Positions 37,213 through 46,397 of a DNA stretch of 64,000 nt are shown one piece after another (the stretch's first letter is position 1; every line of letters begins with the position of its first letter). Source of the DNA: UBA868 sp016776875 (GTDB lineage: Bacteria; Pseudomonadota; Gammaproteobacteria; Arenicellales; UBA868); the NCBI GenBank assembly GCA_051201585.1, contig CP179198.1:930001-994000 (forward strand), read 5' to 3'. Below the pieces are notes generated by a model. The model saw only the letters and a program-made list of their open reading frames with translations. It was not told where the DNA came from and did not search any database. The position numbers and the translations under genes were made by a program.

Positions 37213-38145
37213 ATGTCTAAAGCTAAGAATCCTATCCACCGCGGCGCTGGTTTATCGGTCGCACTTTTACTGTTGCTCGGTTTATTGTGGGGGGGCTCAA
37301 CGAATGTTGCCCGTTACGTTGGCTCTGCCGGCGTGCCCGCGCTCGCCTATGCGTTCTGGACGGTACTCATCGGCTCAATTGTATTGTCAGTGATAAACCT
37401 TGTGAGGCGACAAGCGATCCCCACGTCGAAACGACACCTGCGCTATTTTCTGGGCGCCGGTGCTCTCACGTCGGGTTTGCCCACCGCAAATATGTTTCTT
37501 TGCCTGAACTACATCAGTGTTGGGGCAATGTCGCTTGTTCTGACGATGGTCCCTATTTTTACTTACCTACTGTCTCTATTACTGCTTATTGAGAAGCCAA
37601 ACCTGAGGAGAAGTATCGGAATTAGCCTAGGCTTCGCGGGCGCCTTGCTTGTTGTTTTACCCGATAACGGTTTGCCGGCTGATCAACCGGTAGGATGGTT
37701 TATGCTGGCGTTTTTATCGCCCCTCAGTTATGCCGCTGGAAACGTTTTTACCGCTAAAGTGAGACCACAAGATATCGATGATTTGGCGAGCGCTAATGGC
37801 ATGTTGTTCGCATCTGCCTTGATCCTTTTAATTACCTCGCTCGCGACTCAACAGTGGTTCTCGATCTGGAGTGATGTCTCGCTGGCAAATAGCTTGGTCA
37901 TGATACATGGCCTGATCTCAGCAATCGCGTTTACCTTGTTTTTTTTGCTGGTGAGAATTGCGGGCCCGGTGTATTTCAGTCAGGTCGCTTATCTGGTCAC
38001 CTTTTTTGGTATTGCAATTGCGATGGTTGTTTTTGATGAGCGCTACAGCGCGTGGCATTGGGCGGCCTTTGCAGTGACCGTGGCAGGAGTCATTCTGGTG
38101 AATCGTACCCAGACGCAAGGCGCTAATGCGGTGCACAAAAGTTGA
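37213..38145 (+). CDS. EamA-family transporter
   Basis: A 310-residue DMT-superfamily membrane protein with ten hydrophobic segments in two EamA repeats (LLLLGLLWGGSTNVARYVGS near residue 18; GLISAIAFTLFFLLVRIAGP in the second). AAAGGAATTT precedes ATG 37213. It lies 18 bases after the repaired upstream EamA gene; the two may form a paired transporter or be independent exporters. It is convergent with the aldolase gene, 28 bases apart. Confidence 0.86.
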   Translation: MSKAKNPIHRGAGLSVALLLLLGLLWGGSTNVARYVGSAGVPALAYAFWTVLIGSIVLSVINLVRRQAIPTSKRHLRYFLGAGALTSGLPTANMFLCLNYISVGAMSLVLTMVPIFTYLLSLLLLIEKPNLRRSIGISLGFAGALLVVLPDNGLPADQPVGWFMLAFLSPLSYAAGNVFTAKVRPQDIDDLASANGMLFASALILLITSLATQQWFSIWSDVSLANSLVMIHGLISAIAFTLFFLLVRIAGPVYFSQVAYLVTFFGIAIAMVVFDERYSAWHWAAFAVTVAGVILVNRTQTQGANAVHKS

Positions 38146-38173
38146 GGCCTCGCCAAAGGAGGATAGGGCAGCG

Positions 38174-38947
38174 CTACTGACGAAAAGATTGATCTTCGCG
38201 ATCGAGTATCCGGATAAGCGCCTGCCAGTTTCGTTGCAAATAGCCGTCGGGGTCTCCAGCGTTCGGTTTGCCAACCAAACTGAACTGCTCAACGTTCGCG
38301 ATTGCATTCCGATTGGGAATGACCTGCTTTGCACCTGACGCCATCACATCCACCTGAATCTTGCAGGCGTTTTCCAGAGTGTAAAGAAGATAAAACGCTT
38401 CTGCCATGTCGCGCCCGACCGAGAGCAGACCGTGGTTATGCATGATCATGGCCCATTTGTCGGAGAGGTCTTCACCGAGGCGTGCACATTCGTCGTCATT
38501 GTCGGTCGCGACATCATAGCGGTGATAACAAACCAGATTTCCTATCTCATTCGCCTGCTGACTTAGAGAAAGCAGACCACACTCCATAGCCGACACGGCG
38601 GTCCCAGCTCGAGTATGAGAATGCAGTGCTACGTTGATGTCTGGTCGCGCCTTGAGCACCGCTGAGTGAATGGCATGCCCTGCTTCATTGTAGGGATAAT
38701 CGCCGGATACCACCCGGCCTGAAAAGTCGACCTTGATCAGATTCGAGGCGGTGATCTCCTGAAACAGCAGTCCATAAGGATTGATCAGATAGTGATTGGG
38801 TTCCCCCGGTACTCGCGCACTCAAGTGTGTAAAAATGAGATCGGTCCAGCCATACTTGACGAAAAGCCGGTAGCACGCTGCAAGATCCTGACGCAAAGCC
38901 CATTCTTGAGGGGAAACCTGTTGCTGAATTTTTAGGCTCGATGCCAT
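38174..38947 (-). CDS. Class II aldolase/adducin-domain protein
   Basis: A 257-residue class II aldolase-fold protein. Zinc ligands His109 and His111 (ALHSHTRAG) and His172 (MHNHGLLS) are present, with Glu88 in NEAGHAIH as the likely acid/base. I start at ATG 38947, which has an AAGGAGAAA ribosome-binding site; an upstream start would overlap the Rieske gene. It is the last gene of a four-gene operon with a diiron oxygenase-like protein, a PanB-like protein and a ferredoxin. A role in carbon-carbon bond cleavage of an oxidised intermediate is inferred; the substrate is unknown. Confidence 0.87.
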   Translation of the reverse strand: MASSLKIQQQVSPQEWALRQDLAACYRLFVKYGWTDLIFTHLSARVPGEPNHYLINPYGLLFQEITASNLIKVDFSGRVVSGDYPYNEAGHAIHSAVLKARPDINVALHSHTRAGTAVSAMECGLLSLSQQANEIGNLVCYHRYDVATDNDDECARLGEDLSDKWAMIMHNHGLLSVGRDMAEAFYLLYTLENACKIQVDVMASGAKQVIPNRNAIANVEQFSLVGKPNAGDPDGYLQRNWQALIRILDREDQSFRQ

Positions 38948-38978
38948 CGCTTTCTCCTTCAAGGAATTTACCTTCAGT

Positions 38979-39305
38979 CTATCTTGTTGGTTCGGCGCCC
39001 AGACAGAGGTAAATGCCGCCGTCTCTAATCTCAAGCGGGTATGTTTTCAGGTCAACGCAGACAGGAGCCGACAGGGCTTTGCCTGACCGGACATCAAAAC
39101 GCCCCTGATGCAAGGGACACTCTATGACATTATCGATCACGAAGCCATCTTCGAGATGCTGGTCTTCATGCGTACAAAATCCGTCGGTTGCAAAAAATCC
39201 GTCGGGGGTATGAAAGATGCAATAGGTTTGATCTTGATGATCGAACCGCCTGACATCTTCTTCATCAATGTCTTCTGTTTGGCAAACGTAAATTTCTACG
39301 GACAC
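38979..39305 (-). CDS. Rieske 2Fe-2S ferredoxin, MocE-like
   Basis: A 108-residue soluble Rieske ferredoxin. Cluster ligands are Cys44 and His46 (CTH), and Cys63 and His66 (CPLH). Small proteins of this type (MocE, NirD-like) carry electrons to an oxygenase. Here it lies in an operon with a MocD-like diiron enzyme, matching the MocD/MocE arrangement known from rhizopine catabolism. A ferredoxin reductase gene is not in the operon. Confidence 0.9.
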   Translation of the reverse strand: MSVEIYVCQTEDIDEEDVRRFDHQDQTYCIFHTPDGFFATDGFCTHEDQHLEDGFVIDNVIECPLHQGRFDVRSGKALSAPVCVDLKTYPLEIRDGGIYLCLGAEPTR

Positions 39306-39344
39306 TTAATTTTCCTTTCTCGTGCTCACTCTTAGGCTATCGAT

Positions 39345-40193
39345 TTACTGATGTGCGGGCGTCCATTTATCCAACGCCTCTAGGAACTTTTCTTTTTCTC
39401 CGGCGCGCATGGCAATGTTGGTATGTGCATAGGGAAAGTGATTGGCCACTACTTCTTGATGAAAGGCGCCCAACGCGGCAACGCGTTCCTTGTAAATCTG
39501 CTTGTGCAGCCGGCCGAGGTCACCAAAAGCATGGGCATGCTTGGGTGGGGTGTCTTCTTCGCTTGCCTCGCCGCAAATATCGGCCACAAATGACATGATG
39601 ACATCTCCACCGCTGCCTGATCCTAACGAAAAGGTCACGATCGAGGTTTTAAGGTTTATCGCGTCGAGCACTTCCTCGGCAATACATTCTGCTTCGACGG
39701 CAAAGACGCCTGCGTCTTCCATGCGTTTTAAAGTCGTGAAGATCTGCATGGCTTCGTTGGCTTCGCGGCCCCAGCCTCTAAGGCCGCCGCAGTAGTGACT
39801 GAAAGTTGGGATCAGCCCAATGTGGCTTTGCACGGGAATGCCTTCCTTCGCCATCATTTCCATCGCTTCATAAGACCGCAAGGTGTAGTACATGTCCGCG
39901 CCGCGGCGCATGGCATTAAAGGCGTGGGCCATGATTTCTTCATTTGAGCCAAATTGAGCCCAGGTCGAGCCGACCCCTGTGAAATGAGTGGGGGCGATTC
40001 GTCGGATGTCCTCAATCTGATCAGCGCCTACCACAAAAAGATCGATACCCGCCTCAACACAGGCGAGTGTCTCGTCGTCACCGACGGGGTTGGCCATGGA
40101 CAGTTTTTGGCCCGAACCCTTGAGCGCTTGCAGGTCCTCGATGGTGTAATTACGGGTCGTCGGGTGTCGGCTGAAATCATATATCCGCTTCAT
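39345..40193 (-). CDS. PanB-like (ketopantoate hydroxymethyltransferase superfamily) protein
   Basis: A 282-residue protein of the PEP-mutase/PanB TIM-barrel superfamily. The segment GIPVQSHIGLIPTFSHYCGG near residue 115 and AVEAECIAEEV near 165 align with PanB GIPVMGHIGLTPQS and ECVP. The PanB metal-site motif VGDSLG is replaced by VGADQIED, so the metal ligand at that place is lost or moved, and the protein is unlikely to be ordinary PanB. It starts two bases after the oxygenase-like gene ends, so the two are translationally coupled. A lyase or one-carbon transfer role in catabolism is inferred. Confidence 0.75.
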   Translation of the reverse strand: MKRIYDFSRHPTTRNYTIEDLQALKGSGQKLSMANPVGDDETLACVEAGIDLFVVGADQIEDIRRIAPTHFTGVGSTWAQFGSNEEIMAHAFNAMRRGADMYYTLRSYEAMEMMAKEGIPVQSHIGLIPTFSHYCGGLRGWGREANEAMQIFTTLKRMEDAGVFAVEAECIAEEVLDAINLKTSIVTFSLGSGSGGDVIMSFVADICGEASEEDTPPKHAHAFGDLGRLHKQIYKERVAALGAFHQEVVANHFPYAHTNIAMRAGEKEKFLEALDKWTPAHQ

Positions 40194-40195
40194 AT

Positions 40196-41230
40196 TTACA
40201 TAGTCCTTTTTGAAATCCGAGAAACCGATCCTCCGTCGGTGATATGGTGCGGCGCCTGACGAATAGTCCGTGCCTTGGTATTGCGCCCTAGGGAGCGGCG
40301 AATGACTACCGATAATACTTCGAGGTTAGTCCGCCAGAAACCAGGATCAGGAATTGGGAGTTGATCTTTTAGTTCCCGATGAAGAGCCGGTAGTGCAAAA
40401 AAAGGCACTTGCGGGTAAAGATGATGCTCCACATGATTTTCCATATTCAGGTAGAGAAACGAGGCGATGGGACTGCTTCGACAGGATCGCGTACTGTTCA
40501 GAATCGAAGGGGAATTCTCGGCCATTTCGACATGCTGAATGAGAGTCATTAACAGCACGATGGGACGCCCGAGCAGAGTGGGCAATATCAGAAACCACCA
40601 TAACCATGTTGCACCAAAGCTAATGGCAACGCCAATAGCGATATAAATACCGAGAAAGGACCGCGCGTTCCATCGGAGTCGGGGGAATTCATTTTCAGGA
40701 ACCACTGATCTTAATGTTTCGGGGTAGTGTCCGGCCGCTAACTGAATGAGGCGATGGATATGGAAGCGAGTGAGCGAGAAGCCTGTTATTTCCATTATCC
40801 AGACCGCGAGTGTCATTGGTGTATCGAAGGGCATTTGACTGTCTTTGCCAACATGCCAGGTGTAGGTGTGATGATTGGTGTGGGTGTAGCGCCGGTGCAG
40901 TGGTTCCTCAAGATAGAGCAGGGCGCAGATCCACATGACGGTTTCATTTAGCCAGCGCGTTCTAAAGGCTGTGCCATGCGCAGTTTCATGACTCATCGCA
41001 TATACCGGCACCGACAGAACCGTGCCGTAGATCAGCATTGCCGGCCAAACCCAAGCGGTTCCAAGCGTAAGGTAAACCGCGGACCCTGAAATGCCGAGGG
41101 CGAGTGCCCATTTGCCGAGGTAGATGAGGCCCGGCAAATCTGAACGTCTGCAGAGCGCTTTCAGGGTCTTGCGCTCAAGCGTGATCCCGCTCGAAGCCGC
41201 GTTTGTTGCGATGAAAGTATCCGTAGTCAA
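40196..41230 (-). CDS. Membrane diiron oxygenase/desaturase family protein, MocD-like
   Basis: A 344-residue integral membrane protein of the fatty acid desaturase/hydroxylase family. The three histidine boxes are HETAHG (81-86), HTNHH (117-121) and HVEHH (266-270), with hydrophobic segments between them. Its operon partner is a Rieske ferredoxin, as for MocD, a hydroxylase-like enzyme of rhizopine catabolism; true lipid desaturases usually use other donors. The gene is the promoter-proximal member of the operon and is divergent from a LysR gene 98 bases away. The substrate is unknown. Confidence 0.83.
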   Translation of the reverse strand: MTTDTFIATNAASSGITLERKTLKALCRRSDLPGLIYLGKWALALGISGSAVYLTLGTAWVWPAMLIYGTVLSVPVYAMSHETAHGTAFRTRWLNETVMWICALLYLEEPLHRRYTHTNHHTYTWHVGKDSQMPFDTPMTLAVWIMEITGFSLTRFHIHRLIQLAAGHYPETLRSVVPENEFPRLRWNARSFLGIYIAIGVAISFGATWLWWFLILPTLLGRPIVLLMTLIQHVEMAENSPSILNSTRSCRSSPIASFLYLNMENHVEHHLYPQVPFFALPALHRELKDQLPIPDPGFWRTNLEVLSVVIRRSLGRNTKARTIRQAPHHITDGGSVSRISKRTM

Positions 41231-41328
41231 TTCTTTCCGCCGAACTCAGGGTTGTCGTCATAGCGATTTTGAGGATAATGAGATAAAAGTAAATTTAAAT
41301 TTAATTAGCAATTTAATAGATATAATTT

Positions 41329-42230
41329 ATGTCTAATCTTGACACCCAGATCAAGACATTTCTGTCGGTCGCTCGTCTCGGAAGTTTCCGACGTGCGGCA
41401 GATGAGCTTTGCGTCACGCAAGCAGCCGTCACAAGCCGAATAAAGGGATTGGAAGACTACCTGGAATTTGCTGTTTTTCGTCGGCATCGTCGCGGCGCCG
41501 CACTTACGGAACAAGGCGAGCGCTTCATTGACTATGCGCGAAATGTTATCGACACGATTGAGCATGGACGGGAGGTCGCGCGTCGAGCGACCAGTTATCG
41601 CGCTCACTACCGATTTATGAGTCAGTACTTGTTGCTGGATGAGCTGTCCCTGAATGGTTAGGCTGGATGACGCTTCATGTACCGGACGTTTCGATCTCGA
41701 TTGATTGCGGTTACTCAATGATTGCGACAAAAGAAATCGCGAATGGACAATTGGATCTTGCCGTCGGATATCAGTATCAGGTCACCAACGGTGTGATATT
41801 CGAGCCACTCTTTACTGAACGACTGGTGTTGGTGACGAGCTACGAAGATGTTGTTGATTGGCGAGAGAATTACATCTCTATTGGGTGGGACCAGGCATTC
41901 GACGAGGAGCATCGGCGTTTTGTTGCTGAGAGCAGACCAAAGTGCCGCTTACATGCAGAATTCATCGATACGGCGCGCATTATGCTTTCCCAAGAAGCGT
42001 GTAGCGCATATGTCGTGGAGAGGTCTGCTCGACCGCTGATCGCCTCTGGTGCGGTTCGACTGGTGCCAGACGCCCCTGTGTGGGTACGACCTGCTCACGC
42101 TATTTACCCGGCTCGTCCGACACACCCCGATGTTCAGTCGGCTGCACTGGAAGGTGTGAGGGATATTTTCGCTCGGGTAGAGAAATCTCCCCCATATAAG
42201 TTATCGGATGTGACTCTCAGAACTCTCTGA
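41329..42230 (+). CDS. LysR-type transcriptional regulator (single-base frameshift in the sequence)
   Basis: A LysR regulator of about 300 residues after repair. The N-terminal winged helix is residues 1-65 (TFLSVARLGSFRRAADELCVTQAAVTSRI). The frame ends at a TAG at 41661 after DELSLNG, while VPEWLGWMTLHVPDVSISIDCG continues in another frame. Adding one base at about 41646, next to AGCT (41642-41645), joins them. The effector domain follows. It is divergent from the MocD-like operon and upstream of the ABC importer, so it probably controls one or both. It could also be a true pseudogene, but the pattern of breaks argues against that. Confidence 0.83.
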
Positions 42231-42335
42231 TCAGGTGTGGCAATTCACTTTACAAGAAGAGAAGCCACGTAGAGACGCTCGACCACTTTATCCTCTCTTG
42301 TTCAGTGATTACACACTTAGTCTGGATAAACTATG

Positions 42336-42364
42336 TTGACATCATTGCGGTGAATGGGTAGTTT
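42336..42364 (+). promoter_or_regulatory. Predicted promoter of the peptide/opine ABC importer
   Basis: TTGACA at 42336-42341, a 17-base spacer and TAGTTT (4 of 6 consensus) at 42359-42364. A GGCGAC/GTCGCC hairpin (42405-42423) lies in the leader before the ATG at 42461. Sequence match only. Confidence 0.4.
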
Positions 42365-42460
42365 TATAGAAACTGCGGTCGTTTGTAGGCCAATTTTCCC
42401 CCGCGGCGACCCGAGAAGTCGCCACGATGTCAAAATATTAACCATGGAGGAGTAAGGGAT

Positions 42461-44074
42461 ATGTATGAAAAACAGAGGGTAGAGCTGGATCGTCTTCAAG
42501 AAAAGGTAGCCAAAGGCAAAATTAGCCGTCGTGAATTTATGTCACGGGTCTCGGCGATGGGTCTTGGTGCAATGGCGCCCGGTCTTTATATGCAAAGTGC
42601 TATGGCGGCACCGAAGCAGGGTGGCCGATTCCGCCAAGGTGTAACGGGTGGCGCAACGAGTGACGTGATGGATCCGGGTCAGATTCTTGATCATTACATG
42701 CTGAACGTTCAATTTGGTCAACTCCGAAACAATTTGACCGAGGTCGCTCCATCTGGCGAACTGGTTCCAGAATTGGCCGAGAGTTGGGAAGGTAGCAATG
42801 GTGCAAAGACTTGGAACTTCAAAATCCGTCAGGGCGTCGAGTTTCATAATGGAAAATCACTGACTGCCGAAGACGTTGTAGATTCGCTCAATCATCATCT
42901 CGGTGAGGAATCAAAGTCAGCAGCCAAGGGGCAACTGGGTGCCGTGACATCAGTTAAAGCGGATGGCAAATATGGTGTTGTGGTTGAGCTTTCTGGCGGC
43001 GACGCTGATTTCCCGTTTATTCTTACTGACTATCACCTTCTCATTTGTCCGTCGAATGGAGACGGGACGATTGATTGGCAGTCCGGCACAGGCACGGGAG
43101 GCTTTACTTTAGTCGAGCACGAGCCAGGCGTTCGGACCCTAACCAAAGCGAATCCAAATTACTGGAAGCCCAATCGACGATTCTTCGATGAGGTCGAAAC
43201 CCTGCAAATCGCAGATTCTGCTGCACGCGAAGCGGCCCTGCGCACGGGTGAGCTCGATGCGATGAATAATGTTTCCGCAAAAACTGCAGATCTACTGAAA
43301 CGTCAGCCCGGAATTGTTGTTGACGCGACCAAAGGAAATAAGCAGATCACGCTTCCGATGTTGACTAACGTAGCGCCGTTTGACAGCAACGACGTGAGAA
43401 CGGCGATGAAATACATTGTCGATCGTGAGCAGTGGCTGAAGGTTGTTGCGCGAGGCTATGGTGAGTTGGGTAACGATAACCCGATTGGACCTGCTAATTT
43501 CTATCGGGCCACAAACGACGAACTGCCACAACGCGCCTATGATCCCGATAAGGCTAAATATCACCTCAAGAAAGCCGGTATGGACAGCCTGAACGTCAAG
43601 TTTCACGCGGCTGAAACAGGATTCGGTGGATCGATTGATGCAGGCCAGTTGATGGCGGAAACGGCTCGACCGGCTGGCATTAATATTGAAGTCGTTCGCG
43701 AGCCGGATGACGGTTACTGGTCCAATGTATGGATGAAGAAGCCATTTTCAGCTTGTTACTGGTCGGGACGACCGACTGAGAACATGATGTTCTCAACGGT
43801 ATATGCTGGAGACGCGGCCTGGAACGACACCTATTGGAAGAATGCGCGGTTCGACGAGCTTCTGAAAATGGGTCGTGTTGAGACCGACCAAAACAAACGT
43901 CGAGATATCTATGTCGAGATGCAACAGATTGTGCATAGCGATGGCGGCACCGTGCTTCCGTTGTTCCTGCAGGATATTTTTGCGACCAACGATAAGGTTC
44001 GACATCCGGACGTTATCGCTGGAAACTGGGAGCTTGATGGGTGTAAGGCAGCGGAGCGCTGGTGGTTCGCTTAA
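42461..44074 (+). CDS. Tat-exported solute-binding protein of a peptide/opine ABC importer
   Basis: A 537-residue family 5 (DppA/OppA-like) extracellular solute-binding protein. The leader carries a twin-arginine SRREFMS motif at Arg23-Arg24 followed by a hydrophobic stretch, so it is exported folded by Tat. The SBP_bac_5 core starts near WNFKIRQGVEFHNGKSLTAEDV. ATG 42461 has a GGAGGAG ribosome-binding site. Permease genes follow after a hairpin. Ligands of this family include peptides, opines, nickel chelates and glutathione; none can be assigned from sequence. Confidence 0.9.
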   Translation: MYEKQRVELDRLQEKVAKGKISRREFMSRVSAMGLGAMAPGLYMQSAMAAPKQGGRFRQGVTGGATSDVMDPGQILDHYMLNVQFGQLRNNLTEVAPSGELVPELAESWEGSNGAKTWNFKIRQGVEFHNGKSLTAEDVVDSLNHHLGEESKSAAKGQLGAVTSVKADGKYGVVVELSGGDADFPFILTDYHLLICPSNGDGTIDWQSGTGTGGFTLVEHEPGVRTLTKANPNYWKPNRRFFDEVETLQIADSAAREAALRTGELDAMNNVSAKTADLLKRQPGIVVDATKGNKQITLPMLTNVAPFDSNDVRTAMKYIVDREQWLKVVARGYGELGNDNPIGPANFYRATNDELPQRAYDPDKAKYHLKKAGMDSLNVKFHAAETGFGGSIDAGQLMAETARPAGINIEVVREPDDGYWSNVWMKKPFSACYWSGRPTENMMFSTVYAGDAAWNDTYWKNARFDELLKMGRVETDQNKRRDIYVEMQQIVHSDGGTVLPLFLQDIFATNDKVRHPDVIAGNWELDGCKAAERWWFA

Positions 44075-44102
44075 GTTCGCAGTCGCGGTAGTTAAAACCA
44101 TT

Positions 44103-44139
44103 AACCCTGGTGCGGCGTTTGTGTCGTGCCAGGGTTTTT
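44103..44139 (+). terminator. Hairpin with T run between binding-protein and permease genes
   Basis: AACCCTGG (44103-44110) pairs with CCAGGGTT (44129-44136) and is followed by TTT. It lies 29 bases past the binding-protein stop and 50 bases before the permease start. Such partial terminators usually let the binding protein be made in excess over the permeases. Confidence 0.7.
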
Positions 44140-44188
44140 GGACGTTTGGACATTTAATTTCGTTACAAAACTGAGTTGAGGTGCCCTG

Positions 44189-45145
44189 GTGTCTTCCGTA
44201 CTAAAGATCGTTTTGCAACGTTTGGGTCTTGGTTTTCTGACGCTGTTTGCGGTATCGATCATCATCGCATTTGTTGTAGAGCTGCTTCCTGGCGATATCA
44301 CCCAAGCAATTTTAGGTCAGTCTGCAACGCCAGAAACCGTTGCCGCATTCCGAAAGGAGATCGGGCTTGATCGTCCGGCACACATTCGCTATTTCGAATG
44401 GTTAGGCGGCATGGTTCAGGGCGATCTCGGTCAATCGTTGGCCAGCAAGCGGGAGATTTCCGAATTTGTGGGCACCCGTTTGTCGAATACTTTGTTTTTA
44501 GGTGGGCTCGCTGCAGCGATTGCGGTTCCTTTAGCGCTCATCCTCGGCCTTCTGGCGGCCCTCTACCGAAACAGCATCTACGATCGGATCGTCAATCTCC
44601 TGACATTGACATCAATATCATTTCCCGAATTCTTTGTGGCTTATATCCTGATTCTTTTTTTGTCGGTTAAAGCGGGTTTCTTTCCAGGTATCTCAAATGT
44701 CAGTACCGATCTTGCATTTACGGAACAGTTGTTTCGCACAATTTTACCGGCGCTTACGCTGACCCTGGTCGTACTTGCCCATATGTTGCGAATGACCCGA
44801 GCGGCGATTATTAATCTGCTATCGAGTCCATACATCGAGATGGCAAGCCTTAAAGGAACGAAGCCATTCCGGATTATTTTCCATCACGCGTTACCGAATG
44901 CGTGGGGTCCGATCGTGAATGTGATCGCGTTGAATCTCGCTTATCTCGTTGTAGGTGTGGTGGTCGTGGAGGTGGTATTTGTTTATCCTGGGCTGGGTCA
45001 GCTATTAGTCGATAGCGTGTCGAAACGGGATTTGCCGGTGGTACAGGCCTGCTCGATAATTTTCGCCGCGGTCTACATTCTGCTGAATCTGTTCGCCGAT
45101 ATTGTTTCTATTATTTCGAACCCCCGACTGCTTCATCCAAGATGA
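44189..45145 (+). CDS. ABC importer permease, DppB-like
   Basis: A 318-residue inner-membrane permease of the peptide/nickel (DppB) type with six hydrophobic segments. FVVELLPGDITQAILGQSAT is the family N-terminal pattern, and the cytoplasmic coupling loop MASLKGTKPFRIIFHHALPN is near residue 215 (EAA motif). It starts at GTG 44189 with a GAGG site upstream. Partner of the next gene. Confidence 0.92.
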   Translation: MSSVLKIVLQRLGLGFLTLFAVSIIIAFVVELLPGDITQAILGQSATPETVAAFRKEIGLDRPAHIRYFEWLGGMVQGDLGQSLASKREISEFVGTRLSNTLFLGGLAAAIAVPLALILGLLAALYRNSIYDRIVNLLTLTSISFPEFFVAYILILFLSVKAGFFPGISNVSTDLAFTEQLFRTILPALTLTLVVLAHMLRMTRAAIINLLSSPYIEMASLKGTKPFRIIFHHALPNAWGPIVNVIALNLAYLVVGVVVVEVVFVYPGLGQLLVDSVSKRDLPVVQACSIIFAAVYILLNLFADIVSIISNPRLLHPR

Positions 45146-45167
45146 TCATTATTAAACGGCTTTCGAA

Positions 45168-45995
45168 ATGTTAAAAACGCTCTGGTCTGCTCCTTTAACG
45201 GCCAAATTGGGCGTTCTTGTTATTATTTGCTACGTTTTTGTAGCGGTCCTCGCACCTGTGTTGGCGCCCTATAAAGAGACTGCAATTGTTGGCGCGTCTT
45301 ATGAGTTGTGGTCTGATGAATATCTGTTAGGCACCGACAATATCGGCCGGGACATGCTGACTCGCTTGATCTTTGGCGCCCGAAACACGATTGGCATCGC
45401 TTTTGCGACCGTATTACTTGCATTTATCGTGGGCGGAACGCTTGGCATGTTGGCTGCTATTTTGGGTGGATGGTATGACTTAGTCATAGGCCGTATTGTT
45501 GATATCTTGATGGCAATTCCTTCCCTGGTTTTCGCGCTTTTATTATTGACGGTTTTTGGCACCTCTATTCCTTCGCTTGTTATCATTATCGCTCTTTTGG
45601 ATAGCACTCGGGTATTTCGGATATCCCGTTCTGCTGCAATGAATGTTGTCGTGATGGAGTTTGTTGAGGCGGCACGTTTAAGAGGCGAGGGCATGGCTTG
45701 GATTATTCGTAAAGAACTCCTGCCCAACATTACCGCGCCATTATTGGCCGAATTCGGATTGCGATTCTGCTTTGTGTTTTTGTTTATTGCGTCATTGAGT
45801 TTTCTGGGATTGGGTATTCAGCCACCACTTGCGGATTGGGGATCAATGGTGCGAGAGAATGCTACGCTCATTACATATAACGATATCACCCCTTTATTGC
45901 CTGCGGTGGCAATCGCTGGGCTTACGGTTGCTGTTAACTTCGTTGTAGACTGGATGTTGCATTTATCAAGCGGCCTGAAGAAAGAGCATCAATAG
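45168..45995 (+). CDS. ABC importer permease, DppC-like
   Basis: A 275-residue DppC-type permease. The N-terminal domain APYKETAIV ... LGTDNIGRDMLTRLIFGARNT is typical, the coupling loop is EAARLRGEGMAWIIRKELLPN, and FLGLGIQPPLADWGSMV is the C-terminal signature. ATG 45168 is 22 bases after the DppB-like gene. No DppD or DppF ATPase gene follows, so the ATPase must be encoded elsewhere. Confidence 0.92.
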   Translation: MLKTLWSAPLTAKLGVLVIICYVFVAVLAPVLAPYKETAIVGASYELWSDEYLLGTDNIGRDMLTRLIFGARNTIGIAFATVLLAFIVGGTLGMLAAILGGWYDLVIGRIVDILMAIPSLVFALLLLTVFGTSIPSLVIIIALLDSTRVFRISRSAAMNVVVMEFVEAARLRGEGMAWIIRKELLPNITAPLLAEFGLRFCFVFLFIASLSFLGLGIQPPLADWGSMVRENATLITYNDITPLLPAVAIAGLTVAVNFVVDWMLHLSSGLKKEHQ

Positions 45996-46180
45996 TAGTT
46001 GAGCCCGTTAATTCCGGCGATCCAGTCCCGTTGGGGTGATGTTAAAGATAAAATCTCCAAGCGTTATCCTTAACTTATAGCCAATCTTGACGACAATACC
46101 TTGGATATGCCGGGTAGAAATTCTTAACGGCTATCCGGGATTAATTTCAATTTTTAACTGACGTGTTTAGGAGAGTGATC

Positions 46181-46397
46181 ATGGATGAAGATGTTTTTAA
46201 TATTCAGTTGCGGAAATTTCTCAAAAAAGTGGGTATCCAGTCCCAGCGCGAAATTGAACAAGCCGTCCGGGCAGGGGTCGCGAGTGGAAAAGCTTGATGG
46301 CACTGAAATTTTAAAGGCTTCTGTTCAGCTGAAGCTATCCAGCACAGAAGTTGATGTGATGATTGAGGACGACATCAAGCTTTTCATGACAGCGTGA
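46181..46397 (+). CDS. DUF6494-family small protein (single-base frameshift in the sequence)
   Basis: After repair this is a 71-residue protein beginning MDEDVFNIQLRKFLKKVGIQ at ATG 46181 (TAGGAGAG site) and continuing REIEQAVRAGVASGKLDGTEIL, then LKLSSTEVDVMIEDDIKL. As written the first frame ends at a TGA (46293-46295) right after SGKA, while the rest is in the next frame. Removing one A from the run before AGCT (46291-46294) joins them. I recognise the layout as DUF6494, a family of unknown function; this rests on memory of the pattern. The downstream ATPase start overlaps its stop, so the pair is coupled. Confidence 0.7.
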
